From the NCBI GenBank assembly GCA_000169995.1, contig AAZW01000021.1, positions 1-64,000 of the forward strand: a stretch of DNA of 64,000 nt, written 5' to 3'. Origin of the DNA: Vibrionales bacterium SWAT-3 (GTDB taxonomy: Bacteria > Pseudomonadota > Gammaproteobacteria > Enterobacterales > Vibrionaceae). Position numbers and translations under genes: made by a program. Positions 19,358-29,180 of the stretch are shown here, piece by piece (position 1 is the first letter of the stretch; each line of letters begins with the position of its first letter). Under the pieces are notes generated by a model. That model was not told where the DNA came from. It did not search any database and saw nothing but the letters and a program-made list of their open reading frames with translations.

Positions 19358-22251
19358 TACTCTTTCTCCTCATTGTTCTTTTTATCTAGCTCTTGCTGTG
19401 CTTTTCTTGCTTTAGCACGAGCAATAGCGGCAGCAACGGCTGCTTTTTTAGGATCGACTGGCTGTGATTGAGTCTCAGCTACTATTTCAGTCTCTTTTTC
19501 GGCTACAGGCTCAGGAGCGATTTCTTGTGCTTCAACCTGTTTAGCTTGCTGTGCTTTCTTAGCCTTAGCGCGTGCAATAGCGGCAGCAACAGCCGCTTTT
19601 TTAGGATCGACTGATTCTGGTTGAGTTTCAGCTACCACTTCGAGTGCTGGCTCAGGGGTTTCTGCTGTCTCAGCTTGTGTCGCTTGCTGTGCTTTCTTAG
19701 CCTTAGCGCGAGCAATAGCGGCAGCAACAGCAGCTTTCTTAGGATCGACAGCTTCTGGTTGAGTTTCAGCTACTACTTCGAGTACTGGCTCAGGAGTTTC
19801 TAATGTCTCAGCTTGTGTCGCTTGCTGTGCTTTCTTAGCCTTAGCGCGTGCAATAGCGGCAGCAACAGCATCTTTCTTGGCGTCGCCAGTACTTTCAACC
19901 GGAGCGTCAGTCGCTGATTCAGCTTGTTGAGCCTTCTTCGCTTTAGCGCGAGCTATTGCGGCAGCAACAGCATCTTTCTTAGCGTCACCAGAGCTTTCAG
20001 CCGGAGCTTCAGAAGCAGCTTCCGCTTGTTGAGCTTTCTTCGCTTTAGCACGTGCAATAGCGGCAGCAACAGCATCTTTCTTAGCGTCACCAGAACTTTC
20101 AGCAGGAGCTTCCGAAGTTGATTGTGCTTGCTGTGCTTTCTTTGCTTTAGCACGAGCGATAGCGGCAGCAACAGCATCTTTCTTAGCGTCACCAGAGCTT
20201 TCAGCCGGAGCTTCAGCAGGAGCTTCCGCTTGTTGAGCTTTCTTCGCTTTAGCACGTGCAATAGCGGCAGCAACAGCATCTTTCTTAGCGTCACCAGAAC
20301 TTTCAGCAGGAGCTTCCGAAGTTGATTGTGCTTGCTGTGCTTTCTTCGCTTTAGCACGTGCAATCGCGGCAGCGATTGCATCTTTCTTGGCATCACCAGT
20401 ACTTTCCGCCGGAGCATCAGAAGCTGATTCCGCTTGTTGTGCTTTCTTAGCTTTAGCGCGAGCAATAGCCGCAGCAACGGCGTCTTTCTTCGTATCGCCA
20501 GAGCTTTCAGCTGGAGCGTCAGAAGCAGATTCAGCTTGTTGAGCTTTGCGTTCTCTAGCTTGACGTTTACGCTCTTCGCGCAGTTTCGACATTTCAGAGT
20601 TATCTGGTTCAGCGCCTTCCGCTTTTTGAGCTGCAGCTTGTTTCGCTTTTGCCTTCGCAATAGCGGCAGCAACCGCAGGTTTCACGACTGGCTCTTCATT
20701 CGGAGCCTGATCTGCGGCGGCTTTTTGTGCTTTAACACGAGCAATCGCAGCTGCAATAGCATCATCACCGCCAGATGTTTTCATATCTTTACGGCGGTTA
20801 TCTGCGGCTTTCTTAAAGCGGTTTTCACGTTCGGCTTTATCACGCTCCATACGAGCGCTCTTCTCTTCAAAGCGAATCTTGGCGCGCTCTGCAGCAGCGG
20901 CTTCATCTTTTCGAGTTTTGATTTCAGCCTTTGCTTGGCGATAGTACTGAACAAGAGGGATTTCGCTTGGGCAAACAAATGCACAAGCACCGCATTCAAT
21001 ACAGTCTTTAATATTTAGCTCTTCACACTTGTCCAGCTCATTGGCTTTTGCGTGCCATTGCAGCTGTTGAGGAAGCAGTGACGCAGGGCAGGCTTCAGCA
21101 CATGCACTGCATCGAATGCACTCCATTTCGTAAGTGCTTGGTGCAATTTCACGACGTGTTGGCGCTAAAATACAGTTCGATGTTTTAGTGATCGGCACAT
21201 TGGCGTGCGGCAAGGTAAAGCCCATCATCGGACCGCCTAAAATCAAACGCGGCAGCTTTTTATCGGCTTTGTAGCCAAACTCTTCAAGCAACTCGTGTAC
21301 AGGTGTACCTAATAGTGCCCACACGTTACGAGGTTGCTTAAAAGTCTTACCGGTTAACGTCACAACGCGGTTAACTACGGGTTCACCGTCGATTACTGCT
21401 CTCTTAATTGAGTAGAGAGAGCCAACATTCTGAACTAATACACCGATGTCAGCAGGGATGCCGCCAGCAGGAACCTCTTTATTTGTGAGGATCTTAATTA
21501 GCTGCTTCTCACCACCTGAAGGGTATTTAGTTGGTATAACGCGAATAACGATGTCTTTGTCTTTCGCGGCAACCTCAACTGCTTTTATTGCCGCTGGCTT
21601 GTTGTCTTCAATACCGATAACGGTCAGTTTTGGTTGAAGGATGTGTTCAACTATCTCAATGCCTTTTAATACTTCTTCGGCATGCTCTTGAAGCAACTTG
21701 TCGTCAGAGGTGATATAAGGTTCACACTCAGCTGCATTGACAATCAGAATATCAGTACGACCTAGGCCTGACTGTAGCTTTTTCGCCGTAGGGAATCCCG
21801 CACCGCCCATACCTGAAATACCGGCTTGGCGAATCACATCAAGCAGCTCGTCTGAGGTTTTGGTTGAAAAGTCTTCAACGGGATTTCTTTCAATCCAAGC
21901 GTCTAAGCCATCAGGTTTAATGACCACACTGAGTTCGCTCAAGCCTGAAGGGTGAGCGGTAGTTCTCGGTTCAATAGCAGTAATCACACCTGATGTAGGT
22001 GCATGTACCGGCAATGTAAAACCAGTATCTAGAGCCGTTAGTTGTTGGCCTTTCAGTACTGTGTCACCCGCGGCAACCAATAAGTTACCAGGCTTACCGA
22101 TATGCTGTTTGACCGGAAGGACGATTTCTTCTGGAAGCCTTGCATGAACTATATCAGTGGTATTGGACTGTTTCTTGTTTTCAGCAGGATGCACGCCGCC
22201 TGGGAAGGTCCAAATAGAGCCCGTGCGAATTTGTTCAATTAAAGAGATCAT
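19357..22251 (-). CDS. rnfC: Ion-translocating oxidoreductase subunit RnfC with long repeat tail
   Basis: A 964-residue peripheral subunit that takes electrons from NADH. The N-terminal 450 residues form the conserved core: a glycine-rich nucleotide/FMN region ([12 protein letters not shown]) and two [4Fe-4S] ferredoxin motifs ([24 protein letters not shown]). After a charged coiled coil the C-terminal half is about twelve copies of an Ala/Lys helical motif ([16 protein letters not shown]). The start is ATG 22251 (MISLIEQIR); the longer frame from 22287 overlaps rnfB and lacks conservation. E. coli RsxC also has an Ala/Lys repeat tail, but this one is long. Confidence 0.95.
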   Translation of the reverse strand: MISLIEQIRTGSIWTFPGGVHPAENKKQSNTTDIVHARLPEEIVLPVKQHIGKPGNLLVAAGDTVLKGQQLTALDTGFTLPVHAPTSGVITAIEPRTTAHPSGLSELSVVIKPDGLDAWIERNPVEDFSTKTSDELLDVIRQAGISGMGGAGFPTAKKLQSGLGRTDILIVNAAECEPYITSDDKLLQEHAEEVLKGIEIVEHILQPKLTVIGIEDNKPAAIKAVEVAAKDKDIVIRVIPTKYPSGGEKQLIKILTNKEVPAGGIPADIGVLVQNVGSLYSIKRAVIDGEPVVNRVVTLTGKTFKQPRNVWALLGTPVHELLEEFGYKADKKLPRLILGGPMMGFTLPHANVPITKTSNCILAPTRREIAPSTYEMECIRCSACAEACPASLLPQQLQWHAKANELDKCEELNIKDCIECGACAFVCPSEIPLVQYYRQAKAEIKTRKDEAAAAERAKIRFEEKSARMERDKAERENRFKKAADNRRKDMKTSGGDDAIAAAIARVKAQKAAADQAPNEEPVVKPAVAAAIAKAKAKQAAAQKAEGAEPDNSEMSKLREERKRQARERKAQQAESASDAPAESSGDTKKDAVAAAIARAKAKKAQQAESASDAPAESTGDAKKDAIAAAIARAKAKKAQQAQSTSEAPAESSGDAKKDAVAAAIARAKAKKAQQAEAPAEAPAESSGDAKKDAVAAAIARAKAKKAQQAQSTSEAPAESSGDAKKDAVAAAIARAKAKKAQQAEAASEAPAESSGDAKKDAVAAAIARAKAKKAQQAESATDAPVESTGDAKKDAVAAAIARAKAKKAQQATQAETLETPEPVLEVVAETQPEAVDPKKAAVAAAIARAKAKKAQQATQAETAETPEPALEVVAETQPESVDPKKAAVAAAIARAKAKKAQQAKQVEAQEIAPEPVAEKETEIVAETQSQPVDPKKAAVAAAIARAKARKAQQELDKKNNEEKE
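19380..20790 (-). repeat. Tandem repeats in the rnfC 3' half
   Basis: About twelve units: two degenerate, then ten good copies of a helix ending [12 protein letters not shown]. Units in the middle are 34 residues (102 bp) long, and the last three are 46-51 residues with a Glu/Pro-rich linker. The third and fifth good copies (near 20290-20355 and 20085-20155) are identical in protein and nearly so in DNA, which indicates a recent 204-bp duplication. Confidence 0.9.
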
Positions 22252-22258
22252 ACTAACC

Positions 22259-22852
22259 CTATGCCTTAGGCTCTGACGCGGTCGCATCAGTTGCTTGGTT
22301 AGTGATATCAGTAACAGGAATGATGTTCATCTGCCATTTCCAATTTTCAGTCGTTGTTGCCACTGGAATCATTTCAATACAGTCAGTAGGGCACGGCGCG
22401 ACGCAAAGATCACAACCAGTACATTCATCTTTAATCACTGTGTGTAGTGCCTTAGTACCACCAACTATGGCGTCGACAGGGCAGGCTTGAATACATTTAG
22501 TACAGCCGATACACATATCTTCATGAATGAAGGCAACAGTTTTTACTTTGTTATCTAAGTCGTGAGCGGAGTCTTCAACTTCTACGCCCATTAAGTCTGC
22601 TAGCTTCTCAATGGTTGCTTGGCCGCCAGGAGGGCATTTATTGATCTTGTCTCCGTTAGCTATTGCCTCTGCGTATGGGCGACAACCTGGGTAGCCACAT
22701 TGGCCACACTGAGTTTGCGGTAAAATTGTGTCGATTTGATCGACGATAGGATCGGCTTCTACTTTGAAGCGAATAGAGGCGAAGCCCAAAATAGCGCCAA
22801 AAACAGCGGCTAAAACAGCTAACGCAATGATCGCAATTAAAATGGTACTCAT
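22259..22852 (-). CDS. rnfB: Ion-translocating oxidoreductase subunit RnfB
   Basis: A 197-residue iron-sulfur subunit with one N-terminal membrane helix, a four-cysteine cluster motif (CGQCGYPGC) and two ferredoxin-type [4Fe-4S] motifs ([24 protein letters not shown]). It relays electrons between ferredoxin or RnfC and the membrane subunits. It is spaced 2 bp after rnfA, in the same operon. Confidence 0.96.
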   Translation of the reverse strand: MSTILIAIIALAVLAAVFGAILGFASIRFKVEADPIVDQIDTILPQTQCGQCGYPGCRPYAEAIANGDKINKCPPGGQATIEKLADLMGVEVEDSAHDLDNKVKTVAFIHEDMCIGCTKCIQACPVDAIVGGTKALHTVIKDECTGCDLCVAPCPTDCIEMIPVATTTENWKWQMNIIPVTDITNQATDATASEPKA

Positions 22853-22854
22853 GC

Positions 22855-23433
22855 TTATTTCACCAACCCGGTAAAGCCCATGAATGCCAGAGACATTAGG
22901 CCTGCTGTGATCATCGCTATCGATGCACCTTTAAATGGCATTGGAACATCTGCAACCGCAATACGTTCACGCATTGCAGCAAATAGGATCAGAACAAGAG
23001 AGAAACCTACCGCCGCGCCGAAACCATAAACGATCGACTGGATGAAGTTGTGGTTTTCATTGATGTTCAATAGTGCTACGCCCAATACCGCACAGTTGGT
23101 CGTGATAAGGGGTAGGAAAATCCCCAATAGGCGATAAAGAGTGGGGCTGGTTTTGTGAACCACCATTTCCGTAAATTGAACCACGACTGCGATAACCAAG
23201 ATGAAGCTCATCGTACGCAGGTATTCAATACCCAGAGGGGTAAGGATGTAGGTTTCTACTAGGTATGCAGATACCGACGCTAACGTAAGAACGAAAGTCG
23301 TCGCGAGGCCCATGCCAATCGCAGTCTCCAGCTTTTTGGAGACACCCATGAAAGGACATAGCCCTAAAAACTTCACTAGCACAAAGTTATTGACCAGCAC
23401 TGTGCCAACCAACAACAAAAGGTATTCGGTCAT
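22855..23433 (-). CDS. rnfA: Ion-translocating oxidoreductase subunit RnfA
   Basis: A 192-residue integral membrane protein with six helices and the conserved [13 protein letters not shown] and [12 protein letters not shown] motifs, whose cysteines are proposed to hold a [2Fe-2S] centre with RnfE. It is the first gene of rnfABCDGE; the promoter should lie in the 827-bp region to its right. Confidence 0.96.
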   Translation of the reverse strand: MTEYLLLLVGTVLVNNFVLVKFLGLCPFMGVSKKLETAIGMGLATTFVLTLASVSAYLVETYILTPLGIEYLRTMSFILVIAVVVQFTEMVVHKTSPTLYRLLGIFLPLITTNCAVLGVALLNINENHNFIQSIVYGFGAAVGFSLVLILFAAMRERIAVADVPMPFKGASIAMITAGLMSLAFMGFTGLVK

Positions 23434-24260
23434 AATGGATTAATTCTTGAGATTCCGATCCCGATATTATCCTGCTTTGCTCACTTAATAACAACCAGTG
23501 AACGGTGTGGTTTTGTATGTCTGATGGAAATTTATACGCTTAATAAGAGGATAGCAGATCTCATCACAACAAATTAGTTGTTCCGAAGCGTAAAAATGAC
23601 ACGAATGTCAAGGATGGGGTTGGGCTTCTTTAGGTCATTTTGGTAGGCGGGAAATTGACAATTTTAACGAGGTTACTGTCAAACGTGCCTACTAACAGGC
23701 CTAGGAGGCGTTCTCTTGCTGAACAAATGTACGTATCAGTTTTAGGAAACCATTTTATCATTGAGGGTTGGGGTAGGAGTCCAATCATTTGCCCCAAATG
23801 AGTCTCACGTAAGCAAAAACTTAATCTGCGCAGATTAGTTTGTTGTACTTCAGATTTTTAGCGAACGTCTAGGCATAGGTTTTTTCCGGTAAGAGAAAAA
23901 ATCAAAAGACATTTACTGTCATTATAATTCAATTTGTGAATTAAATTGTAATATTTACCAATAATTGAGTGAGATTCACTCTCTTTTTTTTATGAAATAG
24001 TTGTCAAGTTTGGAATATATGTATTTTAGTTTTTTTTGTTTCATGGCGATGCATTTTTTATATATAGTTGCTTTTACAAAAAAGTTACTTATTTTGTCTT
24101 TTTAAATAACCATTTAATTAATCCTGTTAACGTTCGGTTAGTGATAAATGGTTTAATGAATCAAGTGACATATCAAAAATTGTTTTAAATGAATCCAATA
24201 TTTATCCATGCAAATTATATTTGTATAAATATTATGGTTATTCAGTTTCAAGGCTAATTT
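23434..24260. other. AT-rich intergenic region between rnfA and the ToxR-like gene
   Basis: No open frame with coding character. The half near rnfA should hold the rnf promoter. A perfect 16-bp palindrome TAATCTGCGCAGATTA lies at 23822-23837 and looks like an operator. The right half (23900-24260) is strongly AT-rich, as is usual for silenced accessory loci. Confidence 0.5.
23822..23837. promoter_or_regulatory. Operator-like 16-bp palindrome
   Basis: TAATCTGCGCAGATTA is fully self-complementary. It is about 390 bp from rnfA and 420 bp from the regulator gene. The binding protein is unknown. Confidence 0.4.
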
Positions 24261-24932
24261 ATGTACAAATTAAATAATTGGTTAATTCACTTAGACCACC
24301 CGTTAGTGACTGATTTACTCAAAAATGAAGAAAAGCGCATCGGCTATCATGATCATCTTGTGATTCTAATGTTGTGTGAAAACGCTGGGAAAATTAATAC
24401 AAAAGAAGATTTGTTGAATAGAGCTTGGCCAGGAAAACACGTTTCGGAAGGGTCACTTACACAATCGATTAGCGCGATACGTACGTTGATCGAGGATGAT
24501 GGGAAGCAACAAAAGTATCTGAAAACGGTCGCTAAGGTTGGTTATAAACTAGAAAGTGAGGCGGTGTCGTGGCTAGAAGAGAGTGATAGTCAATTAGATA
24601 GCCAAGACCACTTATTAACCGGGGACCCGAGTGGTAAGGCTGAGAGTTTTGAAGACAGCACCGACAAAAACACACAACATACATTCGGACGTAATCAAAT
24701 CTATATTGCATTGGGCCTCGTATTCATTGTGATTGCGGCATTGTTTCCATTGGTGTTTGCTACAAAAGAGCCTAATTTAACGAGTTGGCTTCCACTGACT
24801 AAAATGTTTGCTAGCGAAGTTTTAACTGTCTATTGCGATAATGAAGAAGAGGCGAAAGTGGTCGCGGAAGGTGTTACGCCTTTAGTTTCTGAAGAAGTTA
24901 AACAAGGTAGGTTAAGCCGATTGATTCTTGCT

Positions 24933-26234
24933 GAGACTGTCCTAAATTCTGTGTAACTGTCTAGACTTAAGCCTTAAAGGCTAAGGATGGATAGTATGGA
25001 TAAGAAAGCACTTGAAGCTTTTGCTCGTGAAGCAGCTAAATCAATTAAGACAGAATCTGATCTTGATGACTTCCGCAAAATGTTAACCAAGGTGACTGTT
25101 GAGACAGCATTGAATGTTGAGCTTGATGAGCACCTTGGCTACGAAAAACACTCCCCAAAACCCAGCTCCAACTCACGTAATGGGTATACCAGCAAGTCAA
25201 TTATCACTGATGGTGAAGTGCCGATAGACGTTCCTCGTGACCGTGAGTCAAGCTTTGAACCAAAGCTGGTTCGCAAGCACCAAACTCGCTTCCAGTCGAT
25301 GGATGACAAAATCTTAAGCCTCTATGCTAAAGGCATGACTACCAGAGAAATCGTAGCCACATTCAAGGAAATGTACGATGCGGATGTCTCACCAACCCTC
25401 ATATCTAAGGTGACAGACTCTGTTCTAGAGCAGGTTGTTGAATGGCAATCTCGCCCACTAGATGAGGTCTATCCAATCGTTTATCTCGACTGCATTGTCT
25501 TTAAAATCAGGCAAGATAAACAAGTCATCAACAAAGCTGTTTATCTTGCGCTAGGCGTGAACATGGAGGGTCAAAAAGAACTGCTTGGCATGTGGCTGTC
25601 AGAGACGGAAGGTGCCAAGTTCTGGCTTGCTGTGCTAACAGAGCTACAAAACCGCGGAGTAAAAGACATTCTCATTGCATGTGTCGATGGTCTGAAGGGC
25701 TTTCCTGATGCCATTAATGCCGCATTCCCGAATACTCAAATCCAGCTCTGTATCGTCCATATGGTGAGAAACTCAGTTAGGTATGTACCTTGGAAAGATT
25801 ATAAATCTGTGACTGCCGATCTTAAGAAGATCTATCAATCGAAGACAGAAGATGAAGCCTTGCTAGCGCTAGAGCAGTTTTCAGATAAATGGGATGACAA
25901 ATACCCTCAGATCAGCCGCTCTTGGACAGCTCACTGGGCTAACCTGAATACGCTCTTCAACTACCCAGAAGATATTAGGCGAGCAATTTATACGACTAAT
26001 GCCATAGAATCACTTAATAGTGTTATTAGAAAGGCGATTAAAAAGCGTAAGCTGTTCCCGACTGATGAGTCGGCAAGGAAGGTGATCTTCTTAGCGATCC
26101 AGGATGCCTCCAAAAGATGGACGATGCCAATTAGAAACTGGCGACAAGCCCTGAACCGCTTTATGATTATGTTCGAAGACCGATTAACTGAATATATGTA
26201 ACCCCGACAGTTACACAGAATTATTTACAGGGTC
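24933..26234. mobile_element. IS256-family insertion sequence
   Basis: A 1302-bp element with imperfect inverted repeats: GAGACTGTCC on the left and GACCCTGTAA on the complementary right end, both continuing into ATTCTGTGTAACTGTC. An exact 8-bp target duplication TTCTTGCT lies at 24925-24932 and 26235-26242, the size expected for IS256. Removal restores the regulator frame. Confidence 0.95.
24987..26201 (+). CDS. IS256-family (mutator-type) transposase
   Basis: A 404-residue transposase. The DDE residues are Asp in VYLDCIVFK, Asp in IACVDGLKGFPDAI, and Glu in TTNAIESLNSVIRK, with the family's C/D-x2-H signature in QLCIVHMVRNS. An alternative start is ATG 24996. It appears intact. Confidence 0.93.
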   Translation: MDSMDKKALEAFAREAAKSIKTESDLDDFRKMLTKVTVETALNVELDEHLGYEKHSPKPSSNSRNGYTSKSIITDGEVPIDVPRDRESSFEPKLVRKHQTRFQSMDDKILSLYAKGMTTREIVATFKEMYDADVSPTLISKVTDSVLEQVVEWQSRPLDEVYPIVYLDCIVFKIRQDKQVINKAVYLALGVNMEGQKELLGMWLSETEGAKFWLAVLTELQNRGVKDILIACVDGLKGFPDAINAAFPNTQIQLCIVHMVRNSVRYVPWKDYKSVTADLKKIYQSKTEDEALLALEQFSDKWDDKYPQISRSWTAHWANLNTLFNYPEDIRRAIYTTNAIESLNSVIRKAIKKRKLFPTDESARKVIFLAIQDASKRWTMPIRNWRQALNRFMIMFEDRLTEYM

Positions 26235-26372
26235 TTCTTGCTCATTCTCAAGAAAGCTTATCTATTGTAATCCTCAAGCCATTGGCACCGCCTGTCAATT
26301 TAGTGGTTTTGTTTGAATCTCCTCAATCAACAGGCGATCTCGTTGATATGGTTAAAACGGAGCTTAGTCGCT

Positions 26373-26894
26373 ATGTTCACTAAAAATAAAAGCATTTACT
26401 TTCTTCTTTTTTGTCTTTGCATAATGTTTGCTTCTATTACACATAGCCTACGTTCGAAAAATAATGTTTTGGTCAACTCTACCACCCTTTATATGACAGT
26501 AGATGGTGACTATATGGCCACAGAGCACATGGACCTCGTGATCAGTGAGGATAATTTTGAGGCGGTTACGGTTATAAAAGAAGCTGGACTCAATAACACC
26601 CTAGATATTTACACAAAAGGAAAATTCATTCGCAAGAGTGATGGCCTATTTAATGTAAGCTTACGTGAAGAACGCGTTGACCATGGAGACATTGATTTTG
26701 AGCGTGATGATGACATGCTTGTTTATGATAGATATGTAAAAGCACGAAATAAGTTGTCGTTCTTTAAGTCGGTTCAAATACTTGAAGAGCTACCGAACCA
26801 ATATATGCTTATCATTTCAAATAGCCCTGTAAAGAAAATGGTCGCTGTGAAAATGGAACCACTGCCAATTGTAGACTTTTATGATTACTATTAA
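26373..26894 (+). CDS. Small membrane-anchored partner of the ToxR-like regulator
   Basis: A 173-residue protein with an N-terminal hydrophobic anchor (IYFLLFCLCIMFASITHSL) and a beta-rich periplasmic domain. I place the start at ATG 26373, which overlaps the regulator stop; the longer frame from 26313 runs inside the regulator. Position, size and topology match the ToxS/VtrC type of partner that stabilises a ToxR-like protein and binds bile-like ligands. Sequence identity to either is not claimed. With the regulator broken, this gene may have lost its partner, and the IS lies in the shared transcript. Confidence 0.6.
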   Translation: MFTKNKSIYFLLFCLCIMFASITHSLRSKNNVLVNSTTLYMTVDGDYMATEHMDLVISEDNFEAVTVIKEAGLNNTLDIYTKGKFIRKSDGLFNVSLREERVDHGDIDFERDDDMLVYDRYVKARNKLSFFKSVQILEELPNQYMLIISNSPVKKMVAVKMEPLPIVDFYDYY

Positions 26895-26995
26895 GGTTTT
26901 AACCATGCTTTGATATTTTTTTAGGCCTATTTAATTATTATCAATTATATCACTATGGGAGGATACATCTCAGTTTAATAGGAGATGTACTAACC

Positions 26996-28483
26996 ATGAC
27001 AAGATATCTGATATCAGTTTTTCTAATACTATTCACATTTACTTTACGAGCTGAGGAGAGCAGTTCACCTCCCAAGATAATGAATTATAATGTCTATATG
27101 CTGGATCACCATCTGGGAATTTTCGTTGGTGGGACTAATCCAAATAAACGAGCAGAGTTATTGGCAAACTCGTCGGTTTTTGATGATATCGACGTGGTTG
27201 TATTTAATGAAGTGTTCGATAACCGAGCGAGTCAAATACTTATCGATGCACTCGCTCAGAAATTTGGGTATCTAACGCCTGTTTTGGGCCGTACAAAGAA
27301 TGGCTGGGACCATACTGAAGGTTGGCGTTCGACATCTCTTGATGATGGCGGCGTGATTGTATTCAGTAAATATCCAATTGAGTATAAGTCACAAGTGATT
27401 TTTAGAGATGGTTGTGGCGCAGACTGGGCATCCCAAAAAGGTTTTATACACACCGTCATTAATAAAGGCGGAGAGAGATACAATATTATCGGCACTCATG
27501 TTCAAGCTGACGATGATACCTGTAATATTGCTCCCTCTGTGGTTAGACAAGACCAGTTCGCACAAATAGAGAGCTATATTTTCGGGGCAAACCGCTCAGC
27601 TGACGAAATGTTTTTTATTGCTGGTGACCTAAATGTCGCAAAGGACTCACAAGAGTTTTCTTCAATGCTCGCGACCTTAAATGCATCAGCGCCGACTAAC
27701 TATGCTGGCGCACCTTACTCATGGGACCCTGCTGTCAATGGTTTAGCTCACGCAAACTACCCAGATTTAAAAGGGCAATTACTAGATTATGTTCTTGTTG
27801 AGCGTAGTCATAAGCAACCCAAGAACTGGCACAACCAAGTGTTAGATATCGTGTCGGATAGAGTTGAGTTACCCGGCACACAGGAACCGTATTACTTTTA
27901 TGAGTATTCAGACCATTTCCCAGTCACAGCATTTGAGTATGCAGATGAAACCACGCCAACTCAGAGTGTGCGCCCAATCAATAAGCCGTACAACGCAATC
28001 AGACTAAAGCATCGATTAACTGGAGAATATGTTTACGCAGATCCAAATGTGTCTAATGGTTGGCTTACCTACGGTCCTGATGGAGAGCAATCCAACGCGA
28101 AGTTTAAGTTAGACAACTGGCATCCATATATAGGTACTTGTATCCACGACCATGACTATGTACAGTTCTCTAGAACAGATGGTTATAAAGATCACTACTG
28201 GACCTATAGTGGTAGTACGTATTACACGGAAGATCACGATTCTTCAGACTTCATGAAGATTAGCCGCTTAACAGAATCCGATAGCTGTATCCAAAATGGT
28301 GATGTCGTGTATATTTATGATCATGCTCATCATCTCTGGACATCCCCGAACAAATATCTTGAGCCTAGTAACCTGTATATCCAAGGGACTAAAGAGCTAC
28401 CCGTTGGCGAAAATGGGCTGTTCATTATTGAGATGGACAACTTTGAATTCTCCGACTGGGAATCGAGTCTTTCTTATAAATGA
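26996..28483 (+). CDS. Secreted sphingomyelinase-like phosphodiesterase
   Basis: A 495-residue exported enzyme. The signal peptide covers about residues 1-19 (cut near LRAEE). Residues 25-315 are an endonuclease/exonuclease/phosphatase domain with the active-site set Asn30/Asn32 (IMNYNVY), Glu72 (VFNEVF), His168 (GTHVQADDD), Asp211 and Asn213 (AGDLNVAKD) and Asp306-His307 (YSDHFPV). The THVQADD and LLDYVL segments point to the neutral sphingomyelinase branch, which cleaves host sphingomyelin to ceramide and phosphocholine. Residues 325-495 are a beta-rich, aromatic-rich C-terminal domain that could bind membrane or carbohydrate. It lies just after the ToxR-like pair, so it is a plausible target of that regulator. 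Confidence 0.8.
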   Translation: MTRYLISVFLILFTFTLRAEESSSPPKIMNYNVYMLDHHLGIFVGGTNPNKRAELLANSSVFDDIDVVVFNEVFDNRASQILIDALAQKFGYLTPVLGRTKNGWDHTEGWRSTSLDDGGVIVFSKYPIEYKSQVIFRDGCGADWASQKGFIHTVINKGGERYNIIGTHVQADDDTCNIAPSVVRQDQFAQIESYIFGANRSADEMFFIAGDLNVAKDSQEFSSMLATLNASAPTNYAGAPYSWDPAVNGLAHANYPDLKGQLLDYVLVERSHKQPKNWHNQVLDIVSDRVELPGTQEPYYFYEYSDHFPVTAFEYADETTPTQSVRPINKPYNAIRLKHRLTGEYVYADPNVSNGWLTYGPDGEQSNAKFKLDNWHPYIGTCIHDHDYVQFSRTDGYKDHYWTYSGSTYYTEDHDSSDFMKISRLTESDSCIQNGDVVYIYDHAHHLWTSPNKYLEPSNLYIQGTKELPVGENGLFIIEMDNFEFSDWESSLSYK

Positions 28484-28644
28484 ATATATTCTAAATATTG
28501 ATTTTTCTTGAAATTACTTGATTGTCAGTACTATTTGACTCATTTGGTTTATTGTAAACAGTGAATCAATAGAGTGTGTTGGGTGATAGTAAGAGGTCTG
28601 GTTGGTTAGCCATCAATGTAGCCCTTAAGTTAGCATCTTTAAAT

Positions 28645-28669
28645 AAAAGCCACTTTAGTGTGGCTTTTT
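28645..28669 (+). terminator. Terminator after the sphingomyelinase-like gene
   Basis: Stem AAAAGCCAC / GTGGCTTTT around a short loop, followed by a T-rich tract. The rest of 28484-28821 shows no gene. Confidence 0.7.
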
Positions 28670-28821
28670 ATATTATAAAAAAATCATCCAATTTTCGGTT
28701 GGTTAGTAAATGGCTAAACGAATTTTTAAATTCATGATGTGTTGAAATTTGGTTTTTATAAATTGCCTTAATTAATAAAAACTAGTTGGATAGGTTTTTG
28801 GCTTTAGTAAGATATTGAATT

Positions 28822-29034
28822 ATGAACTTTGATGGATACTTTGAGAAAATACAAATTCAAATAGGGAAGGTCGATTCGCTTGAAGACCTGTTAGTATGGC
28901 GGAAGAGAATTAACATAGGGCATTCAGGCCTCTCTTTTCGTACAGAGCAAGGCCTTCTTATTTCACATTGTTACCGAAGGTTTAAGGACGAAGATTCTAA
29001 AATTATCGATCTTAACTTTTCCGGTGATATATAA
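28822..29034 (+). CDS. Possible small protein (70 aa)
   Basis: Short frame starting ATG after AT-rich DNA, with no clear ribosome binding site. The product is soluble and mixed-charge, and I recognise nothing in it. It sits between the sphingomyelinase-like and pore-former-like genes. It may be real, a remnant, or chance. Confidence 0.3.
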   Translation: MNFDGYFEKIQIQIGKVDSLEDLLVWRKRINIGHSGLSFRTEQGLLISHCYRRFKDEDSKIIDLNFSGDI

Positions 29035-29180
29035 ATAAAATAGTGATTTCACTATTATTCAGATAATTTCAAAAACAAAATAGACTTTTTTATTACAACT
29101 TAATTGTGATTATATTCTTTTGACTCGGTAATTTTAAAAGGCATCGATATTGGTGCAAATGCAGTTAAAAGGAACGAGTG

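Larger units (their letters stand above)
24261..26383 (+). pseudogene. ToxR/VtrA-like membrane regulator, split by IS256 element
   Basis: Coding parts are 24261-24932 and 26243-26383, giving about 270 residues when joined in frame (LILA then HSQESLS). Residues 1-100 form an OmpR/PhoB-type winged helix (ENAGKINTKEDLLNRAWPG, SLTQSISAIRTLIEDDG), followed by an acidic linker, one membrane helix (IYIALGLVFIVIAALFPLVF, about 149-168) and a periplasmic domain of about 100 residues. That layout is the ToxR family. The stop overlaps the ATG of the next gene by 11 bp, as in vtrA-vtrC, whose products form a bile-sensing pair. The insertion cuts the periplasmic domain at residue 224, so the remaining product keeps DNA binding and the membrane helix but lacks its native C-terminal 46 residues. 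Confidence 0.85.

Noticed and set aside
19953..20672. 239-residue Leu/Lys/Arg-rich frame inside rnfC
   Set aside because: It is an out-of-frame shadow of the RnfC repeat region, produced by the repetitive codons.
20434..21018. 194-residue plus-strand frame opposite rnfC
   Set aside because: Antisense shadow of the repeat-rich rnfC; its Ser/Phe repeats mirror the Ala/Lys codons.
24940..26223. IS256 ends placed at AATTCTGTGTAACTG with no target duplication
   Set aside because: Extending the imperfect repeats outward to GAGACTGT and GGGTC reveals an exact TTCTTGCT duplication, so the wider ends are correct.
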